The position numbers and the translations under genes are program-made. A stretch of 64,000 nucleotides of DNA, taken from NCBI RefSeq assembly GCF_039521325.1, contig NZ_BAAACD010000016.1. One strand, 5' to 3'. The notes beneath the pieces are model-generated. The model saw only the letters and a program-made list of their open reading frames with translations. It did no database searches and had not been told where the DNA came from. Shown piece after piece: positions 1-7,987 of this stretch (positions are counted from its first letter, which is position 1; every line of letters begins with the position of its first letter). This DNA comes from Clostridium_X cadaveris. GTDB taxonomy: Bacteria > Bacillota > Clostridia > Clostridiales > Clostridiaceae.

Positions 1-98
1 TACAGAAATCAGCTTTTAGTAGCCTAGCTCTCTTTTTTTAGTGTCCTTGACATAGGTTCCACTTTAAAAGGAGTAGCATCTTTTTTAATATATCTATA

Positions 99-551
99 TT
101 AATGTTTCAGGCAGAATATTTCTTCAAAATCGTCTTCCTCGCCACAGGTCTTCCCGGTAAATACAAAGCCAGCATCCCTATAGATATGTTTCCCTTTCTT
201 ATTATCTGGAGACGTGCTCAGATATATTTCCTTGCATCTATATTGATTAAACATCTCATCTATAATAATCTTAAGCGACTGCTTTCCATATCCATTTCCT
301 TGATATTTATGGTCAATCATAAAACGACATAATTCATATTCCTGTAGTTCCTGACTAAATCCATACATAGTAAATCCAATGAGTAAATCACTTTTTACAA
401 TGCCCCTTATATTCCATCCATTTTCAAAAACTGACTGTGCAATAGAGAATGAATTTGATGCAACATACTCTGCACCTTCTTTTCCTGGATAAAGACAGCA
501 TATCTTCTCCCAATTATCTGATGTAATATTAATTAATTTTATATCACTCAT
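99..551 (-). CDS. GNAT family N-acetyltransferase
   Basis: A 150-residue single-domain acetyltransferase that should move acetyl from acetyl-CoA to a small amine. The acetyl-CoA pyrophosphate loop reads QGNGYGKQSL near residue 85, and the C-terminal part (SPDNKKGKHIYRDAGF) follows the layout of the polyamine acetyltransferases of the SpeG/Blt type; that substrate is an inference from similarity only. The ATG is preceded by AAGGGGG at good spacing. It stands alone, read away from the Cys-rich gene upstream of it. No clear terminator is seen downstream within the window. Confidence 0.85.
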   Translation of the reverse strand: MSDIKLINITSDNWEKICCLYPGKEGAEYVASNSFSIAQSVFENGWNIRGIVKSDLLIGFTMYGFSQELQEYELCRFMIDHKYQGNGYGKQSLKIIIDEMFNQYRCKEIYLSTSPDNKKGKHIYRDAGFVFTGKTCGEEDDFEEIFCLKH

Positions 552-664
552 GCTAATTCCCCCTTAAAGCTATAAGCTGCAGACTGTTTGAAACTACAAA
601 TAACTTTTTAACTACTATATAAATTGGAATTTGAAAGCTTCACATTATGCTTAGTAATGCCGAG

Positions 665-1234
665 TTAATCAAGAACTTCAAAGGTAAATTTGCAAGGCTT
701 TTCACCGTTTGTATTAAGTGGTGATGAATTGATTTCTTTCAATTTTAGCTTTACTCCCAAAGCGTTTTGATAGTGATATAAAAAGTGCCCAGCACAACAA
801 CCGCAGTATGTAGGTGAAACAGAAAAAGGCTGTTTCAATTTTTTAATCGAAATACAAGAACAAGTGTTTTTGCCAGTGTGAACACCGTTTTGATAGCCTC
901 CAAATGTAATAGTAAATGTACCATCATCATTCAGACAAGGCGACATCATATGTTGAATACTTGACATCAATGCAAGTTTTTCAGAAAAAGGTTTGTCCGT
1001 GTATTCCAAGGCAAACGCCTTACAGTCCTTGTCACGCTGACCTCCCTTGCAACAACCTTGTTCTTCCATAATTGAAAGGCATTGTTCCTTTGTCAGTAAT
1101 TTATCCATTTTGTCAATTAGAGAAATAATGTTATGCGGATTATTGCAGTCAGCTTCAAAGTCCATTTGTTCCATAATCTCGTCATTGATTTTCTGCTTCT
1201 TCATTGTGTCTCTTATCTTTTTTAAAGTCGGCAT
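665..1234 (-). CDS. Cys-rich conserved protein (DUF6144-like)
   Basis: A 189-residue protein with eleven or so cysteines, several paired: GCCKGG near residue 62, CSC near residue 125, and CGCCAGHF near residue 143, followed by KPCKFTFEV at the end. The C-terminal half resembles the fold shared by V4R/L-2-amino-thiazoline-4-carboxylate hydrolase-like proteins, which suggests a metal or small-ligand binding domain; no catalytic role can be assigned. The start has a GGGGGG ribosome site 7 bases before ATG. No obvious operon partner. Confidence 0.75.
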   Translation of the reverse strand: MPTLKKIRDTMKKQKINDEIMEQMDFEADCNNPHNIISLIDKMDKLLTKEQCLSIMEEQGCCKGGQRDKDCKAFALEYTDKPFSEKLALMSSIQHMMSPCLNDDGTFTITFGGYQNGVHTGKNTCSCISIKKLKQPFSVSPTYCGCCAGHFLYHYQNALGVKLKLKEINSSPLNTNGEKPCKFTFEVLD

Positions 1235-1398
1235 TTTTATCCCCCCACAAAATATTCATAATTTGCACTACAAATTCTTATTTACCAATAAACTATCATT
1301 TATTTCTCATATATATATATTGTACCTAAATATGGTATAATTCTAAAGTAATATCTTGAATTTCTTGGAATTTATATAAAAGTTGATGGTAAAAAGAA

Positions 1399-1428
1399 AA
1401 AGCACCGTCCATCTACGAATAGTGCTTT
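1399..1428 (-). terminator. intrinsic terminator after the ABC-F gene
   Basis: AAAGCAC/GTGCTTT arms around a 16-base loop, followed on the minus strand by TTCTTTTT. It lies 71 bases beyond the ABC-F stop. Confidence 0.6.
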
Positions 1429-1498
1429 CATCTCTTAAATTATATAAATAATTTGATTTAACATCTTTATTTATCTTTAAATAGCAAACTATATGTCT

Positions 1499-3409
1499 TT
1501 ATTTCATGCTCTTATTTCTCTGAATTTCTTCATTCAGTTCATTTAGATAAGTCCATCTATCATACTTTTCTTCCAGCTTTGCTTCCGTCGCCTCTTTTTC
1601 CGCTAACAGTTCTTGAAGTTTGCTAAAATCTGAACTATATCTGTCTATAGACTCATCTAGTTCTTGAATCTTGTTTTCTAAAGACTCTATGACCTCATCA
1701 ATCTCATCAAACTCTTTTTGCTCTTTATAAGAAAATTTAAGCTGCTTTTGCTTTTTCTCTTCATTCTTTTGCTGAGGCTTTTCTTTTTTAGGAGTTTTAT
1801 CCTCAACTGTAGATAAATTTTTTTCCTCAACTATTAATAAGTAATCCCCATAGTTTCCGTTATACCTCTCTATAAATCCATTACCTTCATATGCAAATAT
1901 CTTATTACATACTCTGTCTAAGAAATATCTATCGTGAGACACTGTTATCACAGGTCCATTAAAATCATCTAAAAAATCTTCGAGTATTGTAAGTGTTGCT
2001 ATGTCTAGGTCATTTGTAGGTTCATCTAAAAGAAGTACATTGGGAGCACCCATAAGCACTCTTAATAAATAAAGTCTTCTTCTCTCTCCTCCTGAAAGTT
2101 TTCCTATATAGGTATACTGCATGGAACCTGTAAATAGAAACTTTTCAAGCATCTGAGATGCTGTTATCCTATCTCCATTTGCTAGAGGAAGATACTCAGC
2201 AATTTCTTTTACATAATCTATAACCCTCATGTCTTCATCCATGTGATAAGTTTCTTGCGAGAAATAACCTATCTTTACTGTATCACCAACATCAATAGTA
2301 CCACTGTCTGCCTTAATCTCTCCGCTTATTATGTTCATAAGCGTTGATTTTCCTATACCATTAGGTCCTACAATTCCTATTCTATCATCTCTCAAAAGTA
2401 TATAGCTGAAATCATCTATGTATTTCTTTCCTTCGAAAGATTTCTCTACATTCTCCATCTCTATTACCTTGTTTCCAAGTCTTGACCCTTGTACCGAAAG
2501 CTCCACATTTTCCTGAGACTTATATCCCATGCTATCCTTAAGATCTTCAAATCTGTCTATTCTAGCCTTCTGCTTTGTGCTTCTAGCTTTAGCTCCTCTC
2601 TTAATCCATGCAAGCTCTTTCCTAAAAAGGCTTTCCTTTTTCTTTTGAGTTGCAATCTCCTCAGCTTCTCTCTCTGCCTTCTTCTCAACAAACAAACTGT
2701 AATTTCCCTCATAGCTGTAAAGTGAGCCATCATATATTTCAAGAATTCTATTTGTAACTCTATCTAAGAAATATCTATCATGGGTTATCATTATAAATGC
2801 ACCTTTTCTACTATTAAGGTAACTTTCTAGCCATGTTATAGTTTCGCTATCCATATGGTTTGTAGGTTCATCTAATACTAGAAGTTCACTAGGAGTGATA
2901 AGTGCACTAGCAAGTGATATTCTCTTCCTCTGTCCTCCAGACAAGTCTCCAATCTTAGCTTTAAAATCACTTATTCCAAGCTTAGTAAGTATTGTTTTTG
3001 CTTCGCTCTCTAGATCCCAAAGAGCCATAGTGTCTATTTTACTTTGAATACTAATTAATCTATCTGATAAATCTTCGCCTTCATTAACACGTTCTAAAAC
3101 GTCCTCATATTCTCTTAAAAGCTTCATCTCTTTTGAATTACCTTTGAATACCTGTTCTAAAACTGTAGCTTCAAAATCGTAATCTGGATTTTGAGGAAGG
3201 TACTCTATTCTAACTTTATTGCCCTTTATTATGCTACCACTGTCTTCATGCTCAACGCCTGCGATAATTTTAAGGAAAGTTGATTTACCTGTGCCATTGA
3301 TTCCAATTACACCAATCTTGTCTCCCTCATTTATTCCTAAAGATATATTATCTAAAAGTTTCTTTTCACTATAATTTTTGCTTATGTTTTCCAATGTTAT
3401 TAAGTTCAT
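1499..3409 (-). CDS. ABC-F family ATP-binding protein
   Basis: A cytosolic ABC-F protein with two ATPase domains in one chain and no membrane segment. Domain 1 has Walker A GINGTGKST near residue 36 and signature LSGGQRKR; domain 2 has Walker A GPNGIGKST near residue 350 and signature LSGGERRR; both have LLVLDEPTNH or LLLDEPTND Walker B. A charged linker lies between them and a Lys/Glu-rich coiled-coil tail of about 100 residues follows, as in the Uup/EttA group that acts on ribosomes. The reading frame stays open 21 codons upstream, but CGAGGAGGATTTTT sits directly before the ATG at 3409, so 636 residues is preferred. Whether it gives antibiotic protection or is a housekeeping translation factor cannot be told. 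Confidence 0.9.
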   Translation of the reverse strand: MNLITLENISKNYSEKKLLDNISLGINEGDKIGVIGINGTGKSTFLKIIAGVEHEDSGSIIKGNKVRIEYLPQNPDYDFEATVLEQVFKGNSKEMKLLREYEDVLERVNEGEDLSDRLISIQSKIDTMALWDLESEAKTILTKLGISDFKAKIGDLSGGQRKRISLASALITPSELLVLDEPTNHMDSETITWLESYLNSRKGAFIMITHDRYFLDRVTNRILEIYDGSLYSYEGNYSLFVEKKAEREAEEIATQKKKESLFRKELAWIKRGAKARSTKQKARIDRFEDLKDSMGYKSQENVELSVQGSRLGNKVIEMENVEKSFEGKKYIDDFSYILLRDDRIGIVGPNGIGKSTLMNIISGEIKADSGTIDVGDTVKIGYFSQETYHMDEDMRVIDYVKEIAEYLPLANGDRITASQMLEKFLFTGSMQYTYIGKLSGGERRRLYLLRVLMGAPNVLLLDEPTNDLDIATLTILEDFLDDFNGPVITVSHDRYFLDRVCNKIFAYEGNGFIERYNGNYGDYLLIVEEKNLSTVEDKTPKKEKPQQKNEEKKQKQLKFSYKEQKEFDEIDEVIESLENKIQELDESIDRYSSDFSKLQELLAEKEATEAKLEEKYDRWTYLNELNEEIQRNKSMK

Positions 3410-3561
3410 AAAAATCCTCCTCGTAAAGTAGGTATCTTTATTAATTATAGGATAAGATTTCACTTTATACAAAGATAAAATAACTTTGCCGATATTTTTA
3501 TGATACCAGGAGAAATTATGATATAATCTAATATATTAAATTCACAAAGGAGATGAGCTTA

Positions 3562-4737
3562 TTGTCATCAAAATTCTACTTGCATAAGGGTAAAGGTCGT
3601 AAAGCTGAAAATGGATGCCCATGGATATATACAGATGAGATTAACGAGTACGATGGAGAATACACCAATGGAGATATAGTTGAAGTTTATAATTTTAAAG
3701 GAAACTTCATAGGCAAAGGTTACATAAATGATGCTTCAAAGATAACTATAAGAATGATGACTAGGGATATAAATGAGGAAATAGACAGAGACTTCTTTAA
3801 AAGACGTATGGAAGCTGCTTGGAATTATAGAAAAAAAGTTATAGATACTTCAAGCTGCCGTTTTGTATTTGGAGAAGCTGACTTTCTTCCTGGACTTACT
3901 ATAGATAAATACGAGGACTACTACGTTATTCAAATATCTTCTCTAGGAATGGATAAATACAGAGATATAATCGTAGATATCCTTATGAATGATTTCGGAG
4001 GAAAGGGCGTTTACGAAAGAAGTGACATAGCTTCTAGAGAGCTTGAAGGTCTTTCTCAGAAAAAAGGTTTCCTCACTGATCCATTCCCAACTGACATTGA
4101 AATAGAAGAAAATGGAGTTAAATATTTAGTTGATTTAGAGAACGGACAAAAGACTGGTTTCTTCTTAGACCAAAAGGAAAACAGGGCTGCAATCCATAGA
4201 ATATGCAAGGATGCTACAGTTTTAGACTGCTTCACTCACACAGGTTCTTTTGCATTAAATGCTGGTATAGCAGGTGCAAAGTTAGTACTTGGAGTTGACG
4301 TATCTCAGCATGCTGTAGATTGTGCTACAAGAAATGCAGAGCTTAATAATCTTCAAGACACTGTAAAATTTGAATGTCACAATGCTTTTGACGTACTTCC
4401 GCAGTGGGCTAAGGAAGGAAGACAGTTCGATGTAGTTATACTTGACCCTCCAGCTTTCACCAAGTCTAGAAACACTGTAAATGGTGCTAAAAGAGGATAT
4501 AAAGAAATTAATTTAAGAGGGCTTAAGATGGTAAAGCCTTACGGTTATTTTGTAACATGCTCCTGCTCACACTTCATGAGAGAAGATTTATTAAAAGCTA
4601 CTATCATGGAAGCTGCTATGGATGCTAGAAGATCTATAAGACAGGTTGAATTCAGAACCCAAAGTGCAGACCATCCAATACTTTGGAATTCAGATGAATC
4701 TTATTATCTAAAATTTTATATATTCCAGGTAGTTTAG
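3562..4737 (+). CDS. RlmI-type class I SAM-dependent rRNA methyltransferase
   Basis: A PUA domain (residues 1-75, with WIYTDEI and GDIVEVYN) followed by a Rossmann methyltransferase: motif I VLDCFTHTGSFALNA near residue 217, motif IV LDPPAFTKS near residue 295, and the late TCSCSHFM segment whose Cys fits a 5-methylcytosine catalyst. The family methylates a cytosine of 23S rRNA. The start needs care: the ATG at 3553 directly abuts AAAGGAG (3546-3552), whereas the TTG at 3562 lies 9 bases from it, so TTG is chosen (391 residues). A strong terminator follows the stop, so it is a single-gene unit. Confidence 0.88.
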   Translation: MSSKFYLHKGKGRKAENGCPWIYTDEINEYDGEYTNGDIVEVYNFKGNFIGKGYINDASKITIRMMTRDINEEIDRDFFKRRMEAAWNYRKKVIDTSSCRFVFGEADFLPGLTIDKYEDYYVIQISSLGMDKYRDIIVDILMNDFGGKGVYERSDIASRELEGLSQKKGFLTDPFPTDIEIEENGVKYLVDLENGQKTGFFLDQKENRAAIHRICKDATVLDCFTHTGSFALNAGIAGAKLVLGVDVSQHAVDCATRNAELNNLQDTVKFECHNAFDVLPQWAKEGRQFDVVILDPPAFTKSRNTVNGAKRGYKEINLRGLKMVKPYGYFVTCSCSHFMREDLLKATIMEAAMDARRSIRQVEFRTQSADHPILWNSDESYYLKFYIFQVV

Positions 4738-4740
4738 AAA

Positions 4741-4767
4741 AAAAGATGCTTTTAGGCATCTTTTTTT
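4741..4767 (+). terminator. intrinsic terminator after the rRNA methyltransferase
   Basis: AAAGATGC/GCATCTTT stem with a six-base loop followed by a T run, starting just after the stop codon. Confidence 0.85.
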
Positions 4768-4800
4768 AGTTAAGAGTTACGTAGTGAAGAGTGAATAGTT
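4768..4800 (+). repeat. dispersed intergenic repeat, copy 1
   Basis: A 33-base segment with core TAGTGAAGA that matches the reverse complement of 6010-6042 at 28 of 33 positions. Both copies sit between genes beside a terminator. Confidence 0.55.
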
Positions 4801-4846
4801 GATATAGCACAAAGTTTAGGTTAATATTTCACACAACTTTGTCTTT

Positions 4847-5191
4847 ATGTTATTCTTTAATTATAAAAAAATGGTTGACTCATATCCCAACATAGAAGTT
4901 ATAAAGTCCGAAGATATTCTTGATCAAATTAACCGTAATAAAATGGAGAAAATCATTAAAGATAGCGAAAACTTAAACGGCATCTTTAATATATCAAGAA
5001 TAGATAAAATGAAAAAATATCATTCTATGTGGTCACAAGCCCATACTATATATCTGGAACAACTGTATCTTAAAGATAAATCTAGAACTTCTGATTTTAA
5101 CGAACAAGATAAAAAAAATATGGTAGCTTATCTTTCTTTAATAGATGAAGTAATCAAAACTTATAATCTTGCACCTATTTCATCTAATTGA
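4847..5191 (+). CDS. hypothetical protein, possibly a gene remnant
   Basis: An open frame of 114 codons (or 106 from the Met at 4871). Composition is that of a soluble helical protein, rich in Lys, Asp, Glu, Asn and Ile, which favours real coding over chance. However no Shine-Dalgarno sequence precedes either Met, and I recognise no family. It lies between a terminator and a methyltransferase gene that has its own ribosome site. It may be a true gene with weak initiation or the 3' end of a lost gene. Confidence 0.4.
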   Translation: MLFFNYKKMVDSYPNIEVIKSEDILDQINRNKMEKIIKDSENLNGIFNISRIDKMKKYHSMWSQAHTIYLEQLYLKDKSRTSDFNEQDKKNMVAYLSLIDEVIKTYNLAPISSN

Positions 5192-5250
5192 CTCTAAGTT
5201 TTCTATGTTATAATTTGTATGTAATATCAAAATATTAAAGGGGGCTTTTA

Positions 5251-5823
5251 ATGAAATACATGGGTAATAAAAAATATTGGGATGAAAAATTTGATACAAG
5301 AAGTGATACTCCATTAAGTCCTGAAAAATCATTAGTGGAAAATGAGGACTGTTTGAAAAAAGGATCTGTTCTAGATATAGCTTGTGGTGATGGAAGAAAT
5401 ACTTTGTTTTTACTTAAAAAAGGTTTTACTGTTACAGGGGTAGATTTTAGCAATAAGGCTCTTGAAAGACTAAAAATGTTTGCTGAAAGAAATAGTTATC
5501 TAGTAAATACAGTGCAGCTTGATTTAAGTATGCCTGACTCTTTAAATAATATTGGAATTTTTGATAACATTCTAATTAACCACTATAGATTAAACAGAGA
5601 ACAGCTTAAAAATATTAAAGACCATTTAACTGATGAAGGTATTTTATTTGTTTGTGGTTTTGGACATAAACATAAAGTTGATTCCAAAATTAGAAAAGAT
5701 GATTTAATACAGCCAACGGATTTCGAAGATATATTGAAGTCTTTTGAGCTAATTAAGTATGTAGAAAATCAAGATGACAGGGGATTTTTTGTTACCTATA
5801 TTTTTAAAAAAATAATGAATTAA
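5251..5823 (+). CDS. class I SAM-dependent methyltransferase (TehB-like)
   Basis: A 190-residue methyltransferase. The SAM-binding motif I is LDIACGDGRNTLFLLKKG near residue 41, followed by VTGVDFSNKAL (acidic residue that binds the ribose). The mid part lacks a clear NPPY or DPP motif, so a nucleic-acid target is unlikely; small-molecule or tellurite/thiol-type methylation is an inference from its TehB-like form. AAAGGGGG lies 9 bases before the ATG. Confidence 0.8.
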   Translation: MKYMGNKKYWDEKFDTRSDTPLSPEKSLVENEDCLKKGSVLDIACGDGRNTLFLLKKGFTVTGVDFSNKALERLKMFAERNSYLVNTVQLDLSMPDSLNNIGIFDNILINHYRLNREQLKNIKDHLTDEGILFVCGFGHKHKVDSKIRKDDLIQPTDFEDILKSFELIKYVENQDDRGFFVTYIFKKIMN

Positions 5824-5841
5824 AATGGTTAAATAAAATAG

Positions 5842-5931
5842 TTTTCAAAAGAATATGTAGAAAAATGGGCTCTTAATTTAAAAGTAGGAGAATACATCAT
5901 ATCTGCATCAATAAAAGCAACAAAATCATAA
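5842..5931 (+). pseudogene. 29-codon coding remnant, unknown family
   Basis: Directly after an in-frame TAG, an open stretch reads FSKEYVEKWALNLKVGEY and ends IKATKS before TAA. It has no start codon or ribosome site but looks like the C-terminus of a real protein. No family recognised. Confidence 0.25.
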
Positions 5932-5940
5932 AAGCAAACA

Positions 5941-5969
5941 AAAATCCAGCAACTAAGTTACTGGATTTT
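5941..5969. terminator. bidirectional terminator
   Basis: AAAATCCAG/CTGGATTTT stem with A and T runs on both sides, between the convergent methyltransferase and comB genes. Confidence 0.75.
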
Positions 5970-6009
5970 ATTTGACTTTATAATATTATACTTTGTATTA
6001 ATTATTTCC

Positions 6010-6042
6010 AACTCTTCATTCTTCACTAAATAACTATTAACT
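6010..6042 (-). repeat. dispersed intergenic repeat, copy 2
   Basis: The reverse complement matches 4768-4800 at 28 of 33 bases. It ends inside the stop codon of the comB gene, so it may have set the C-terminus of that protein. Confidence 0.55.
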
Positions 6043-6751
6043 ATATAGTTATCTCTCCATCAATATATTCAGGAGTATTATCTATGATATCTTTTTTCAT
6101 ACAATAATGTAAATCTCCATCAAGTCCTAAGGATTTTAAGATGTTGTAGTGACGCGCATTCTTTATGAAAGAATCTATGTCTTTATTGTTTTCATATATA
6201 TATTTTGCCGTAATAGCTATATCTGAAAGTTCTATTTTAGGATTATCATTTATTAAAGTATCTATTAAATAACCTGCACATATAAAATCATCCATAGAAA
6301 ATTGGCCCATAGTTCCTGAATTTACTATAACCACATCTTCATTTAGACTCTTCAATTTTTTGCATATAGCCTTTGCATTAAGCATAGCAGCAATAAATAT
6401 GTGGCTTGCACCATCGCAGCCTTTTATAGCTCTAGTTCCATTACTGGTAGTTATAGCGAGAGTTTTGCCTTCAACAAATTCTCTCTTATACTCTAGTGGA
6501 GAATTTGAAAAGTCAAATCCTTCTATTTTTAATGCCTTTCTTTCTCCTCCTAGTATTACTTCCCCATCATGTTGTTTTGAATAATCAAAAGCTTCTTCTA
6601 CTGTTAGGAATGGTACTACTTTCTTCGCACCATTATCTAGGGCTGTAACCATTACGGATGTTGCTCTAAGCATGTCTATAACGACTGCAACCTTGCCTTG
6701 TAATTCTCCCTTTTTGATATGATCTGCTGATATTACTACATCAACCTTCAT
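6041..6751 (-). CDS. comB: ComB-type 2-phosphosulfolactate phosphatase
   Basis: Mg-dependent acid phosphatase family that in methanogens cleaves 2-phosphosulfolactate to sulfolactate for coenzyme M synthesis. Recognised from VVIDMLRATSVMVTAL near residue 24, GGERKALKIEGFDFSNSP near residue 68, and TTSNGTRAI near residue 101, over about 236 residues, the normal length. The frame is open 16 codons further, but that would overlap the pucR-like stop; AAGGGAG lies 12 bases before the ATG at 6751. It follows the PucR-type regulator by 29 bases and is probably cotranscribed. Clostridia are not known to make coenzyme M, so the true substrate is open. Confidence 0.8.
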   Translation of the reverse strand: MKVDVVISADHIKKGELQGKVAVVIDMLRATSVMVTALDNGAKKVVPFLTVEEAFDYSKQHDGEVILGGERKALKIEGFDFSNSPLEYKREFVEGKTLAITTSNGTRAIKGCDGASHIFIAAMLNAKAICKKLKSLNEDVVIVNSGTMGQFSMDDFICAGYLIDTLINDNPKIELSDIAITAKYIYENNKDIDSFIKNARHYNILKSLGLDGDLHYCMKKDIIDNTPEYIDGEITI

Positions 6752-6780
6752 TTCGTACTTCATCTCCCTTGATGCCACTA

Positions 6781-7722
6781 TTATTTTAATTCTTTCCAAA
6801 TTAGAAAAGCAATTGTGAATGTAGCTGCTTGTCTAAAATTTCTTATATCATAGCCAGTATCTTTAGCTATTTTATCTAATCTATATATTAGAGTATTTCT
6901 ATGAATATAAAGATTCTTTGCTGCTTCACTTATATTAAGGTCACAGCTTATAAATTCCTCAATTGTATTTAACATTTCATCGTCAAAATTATTGAATTTA
7001 TCTTTAAATTCATTATAAAATTGTGCCTTAACTTTATTGCTTATATTGCAAATTGCTCTTTCAAAAAACATATCAGAATAATTATATACATTGTCTTTAC
7101 CACCGATTCTTTTGCCAAGATCCATAGCTTCTTTTCCTTCTTCATATGCTATTTTTATATCTTCTATACTGTAAGCAACTTCCCCATAGCTTACATAACA
7201 TCTACAATTAAGCTTATCGCTCAAAAAGCTAACTATTTTTTTGCCTTCACGCTCTCTATTTTCAAAAACTCCTATAATTATAATTTCTTCTTCATATATC
7301 ATCGAAATTATATTGCTTCCCTCATAGGCATTTTTTAATGCAGTTAATGTCTCATACTTGCTTCCTTCTATAGATATGATAAATAATGTACATCCCGTTT
7401 CTACCATTGGCAGATTTTTTCTGAACTTATCTAACGGAACCTTATTTCCTTGAAGTACATCTCCAAAGAACTGCTCCCTTAAGTAAAATATGTCTTTATA
7501 TTTATCTTCTATATAGCATTTTATAATTGGTAAACATGCCTCCATAGACTTTTCAACTTCTAATATCCCCCTATTATTGCCTAATGACACTTCTGTCAAG
7601 CTTTTTTCAACACTACTTGATTTCAATCTACAGAATACTAATGCTTTCCCTTCATTCCAAAGATTAAAATCAATCTTAGTATTGTCAGCAAGCTCTTCTA
7701 AAAAGTTTTTAAAATAGTACAT
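6781..7722 (-). CDS. PucR/CdaR-type transcriptional regulator
   Basis: A 313-residue regulator whose last 60 residues form the PucR C-terminal helix-turn-helix: LNISEAAKNLYIHRNTLIYR then LDKIAKDTGYDIRNF. The N-terminal 250 residues form a GGDEF-like/ligand-sensing region typical of the family (NAYEGSNIISMIYEEEIIII, CRCYVSYGEVAYS). These proteins usually act as activators answering small metabolites. The gene lies just upstream of comB in the same direction, which suggests that it controls or shares the pathway of that enzyme. Confidence 0.8.
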   Translation of the reverse strand: MYYFKNFLEELADNTKIDFNLWNEGKALVFCRLKSSSVEKSLTEVSLGNNRGILEVEKSMEACLPIIKCYIEDKYKDIFYLREQFFGDVLQGNKVPLDKFRKNLPMVETGCTLFIISIEGSKYETLTALKNAYEGSNIISMIYEEEIIIIGVFENREREGKKIVSFLSDKLNCRCYVSYGEVAYSIEDIKIAYEEGKEAMDLGKRIGGKDNVYNYSDMFFERAICNISNKVKAQFYNEFKDKFNNFDDEMLNTIEEFISCDLNISEAAKNLYIHRNTLIYRLDKIAKDTGYDIRNFRQAATFTIAFLIWKELK

Positions 7723-7751
7723 CTAGCTACCCTCCAACAATTATTCTTATG

Positions 7752-7969
7752 TTATTCCCTCAAATCAAATCTCTTTTCAACTATTGTAACTGAATTCTTC
7801 GCTTCAGATGGAATTTTAACTCCATCTGAAAATTAGAAATCATTATCTAGAAGCATGTCAATTGTTATCCCCCACATAAAAAGATGTGAAGTATCATAAT
7901 AACCAGCCATTAGATAAATTCAGTAAAGCTTGTCCTTGCTATCTTTGTGCTTAGATTTTAAAATCTAAG
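7752..7969 (-). pseudogene. decayed small gene with two internal stops
   Basis: One frame reads through HKDSKDKLY-stop, then IYLMAGYYDTSHLFMWGITI... to DNDF-stop, then FSDGVKIPSEAKNSVTIVEK and RFDLRE before TAA at 7752-7754. The three segments share a frame and have coding-like composition, so this looks like a gene inactivated by two stop codons (TGA, TAA). Family not recognised. A 22-base perfect palindrome overlaps its upstream end (7950-7971). Confidence 0.4.
7803..7831. terminator. hairpin TTCAGATGGA/TCCATCTGAA
   Basis: A ten-base perfect stem with an eight-base loop followed by AAAA on the plus strand; no T run of note on either side, so terminator function is weak. It lies inside the decayed gene. 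Confidence 0.25.
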
Positions 7970-7987
7970 CTTTAAATCATTGTAATA

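Noticed and set aside
24..98. Open stretch on the minus strand encoding KDATPFKVEPMSRTLKKES before TAG
   Set aside because: Only about 25 codons, no start codon or ribosome site, and it begins inside the acetyltransferase stop region; too short to call.
2489..2742. Open frames on both strands inside the ABC-F gene
   Set aside because: Out-of-frame shadows of a conserved gene without ribosome sites.
7950..7971. Perfect 22-base palindrome GCTTAG...CTAAGC as a terminator
   Set aside because: No clear T run on the minus strand after the radical SAM gene; kept only as a note with the decayed gene.
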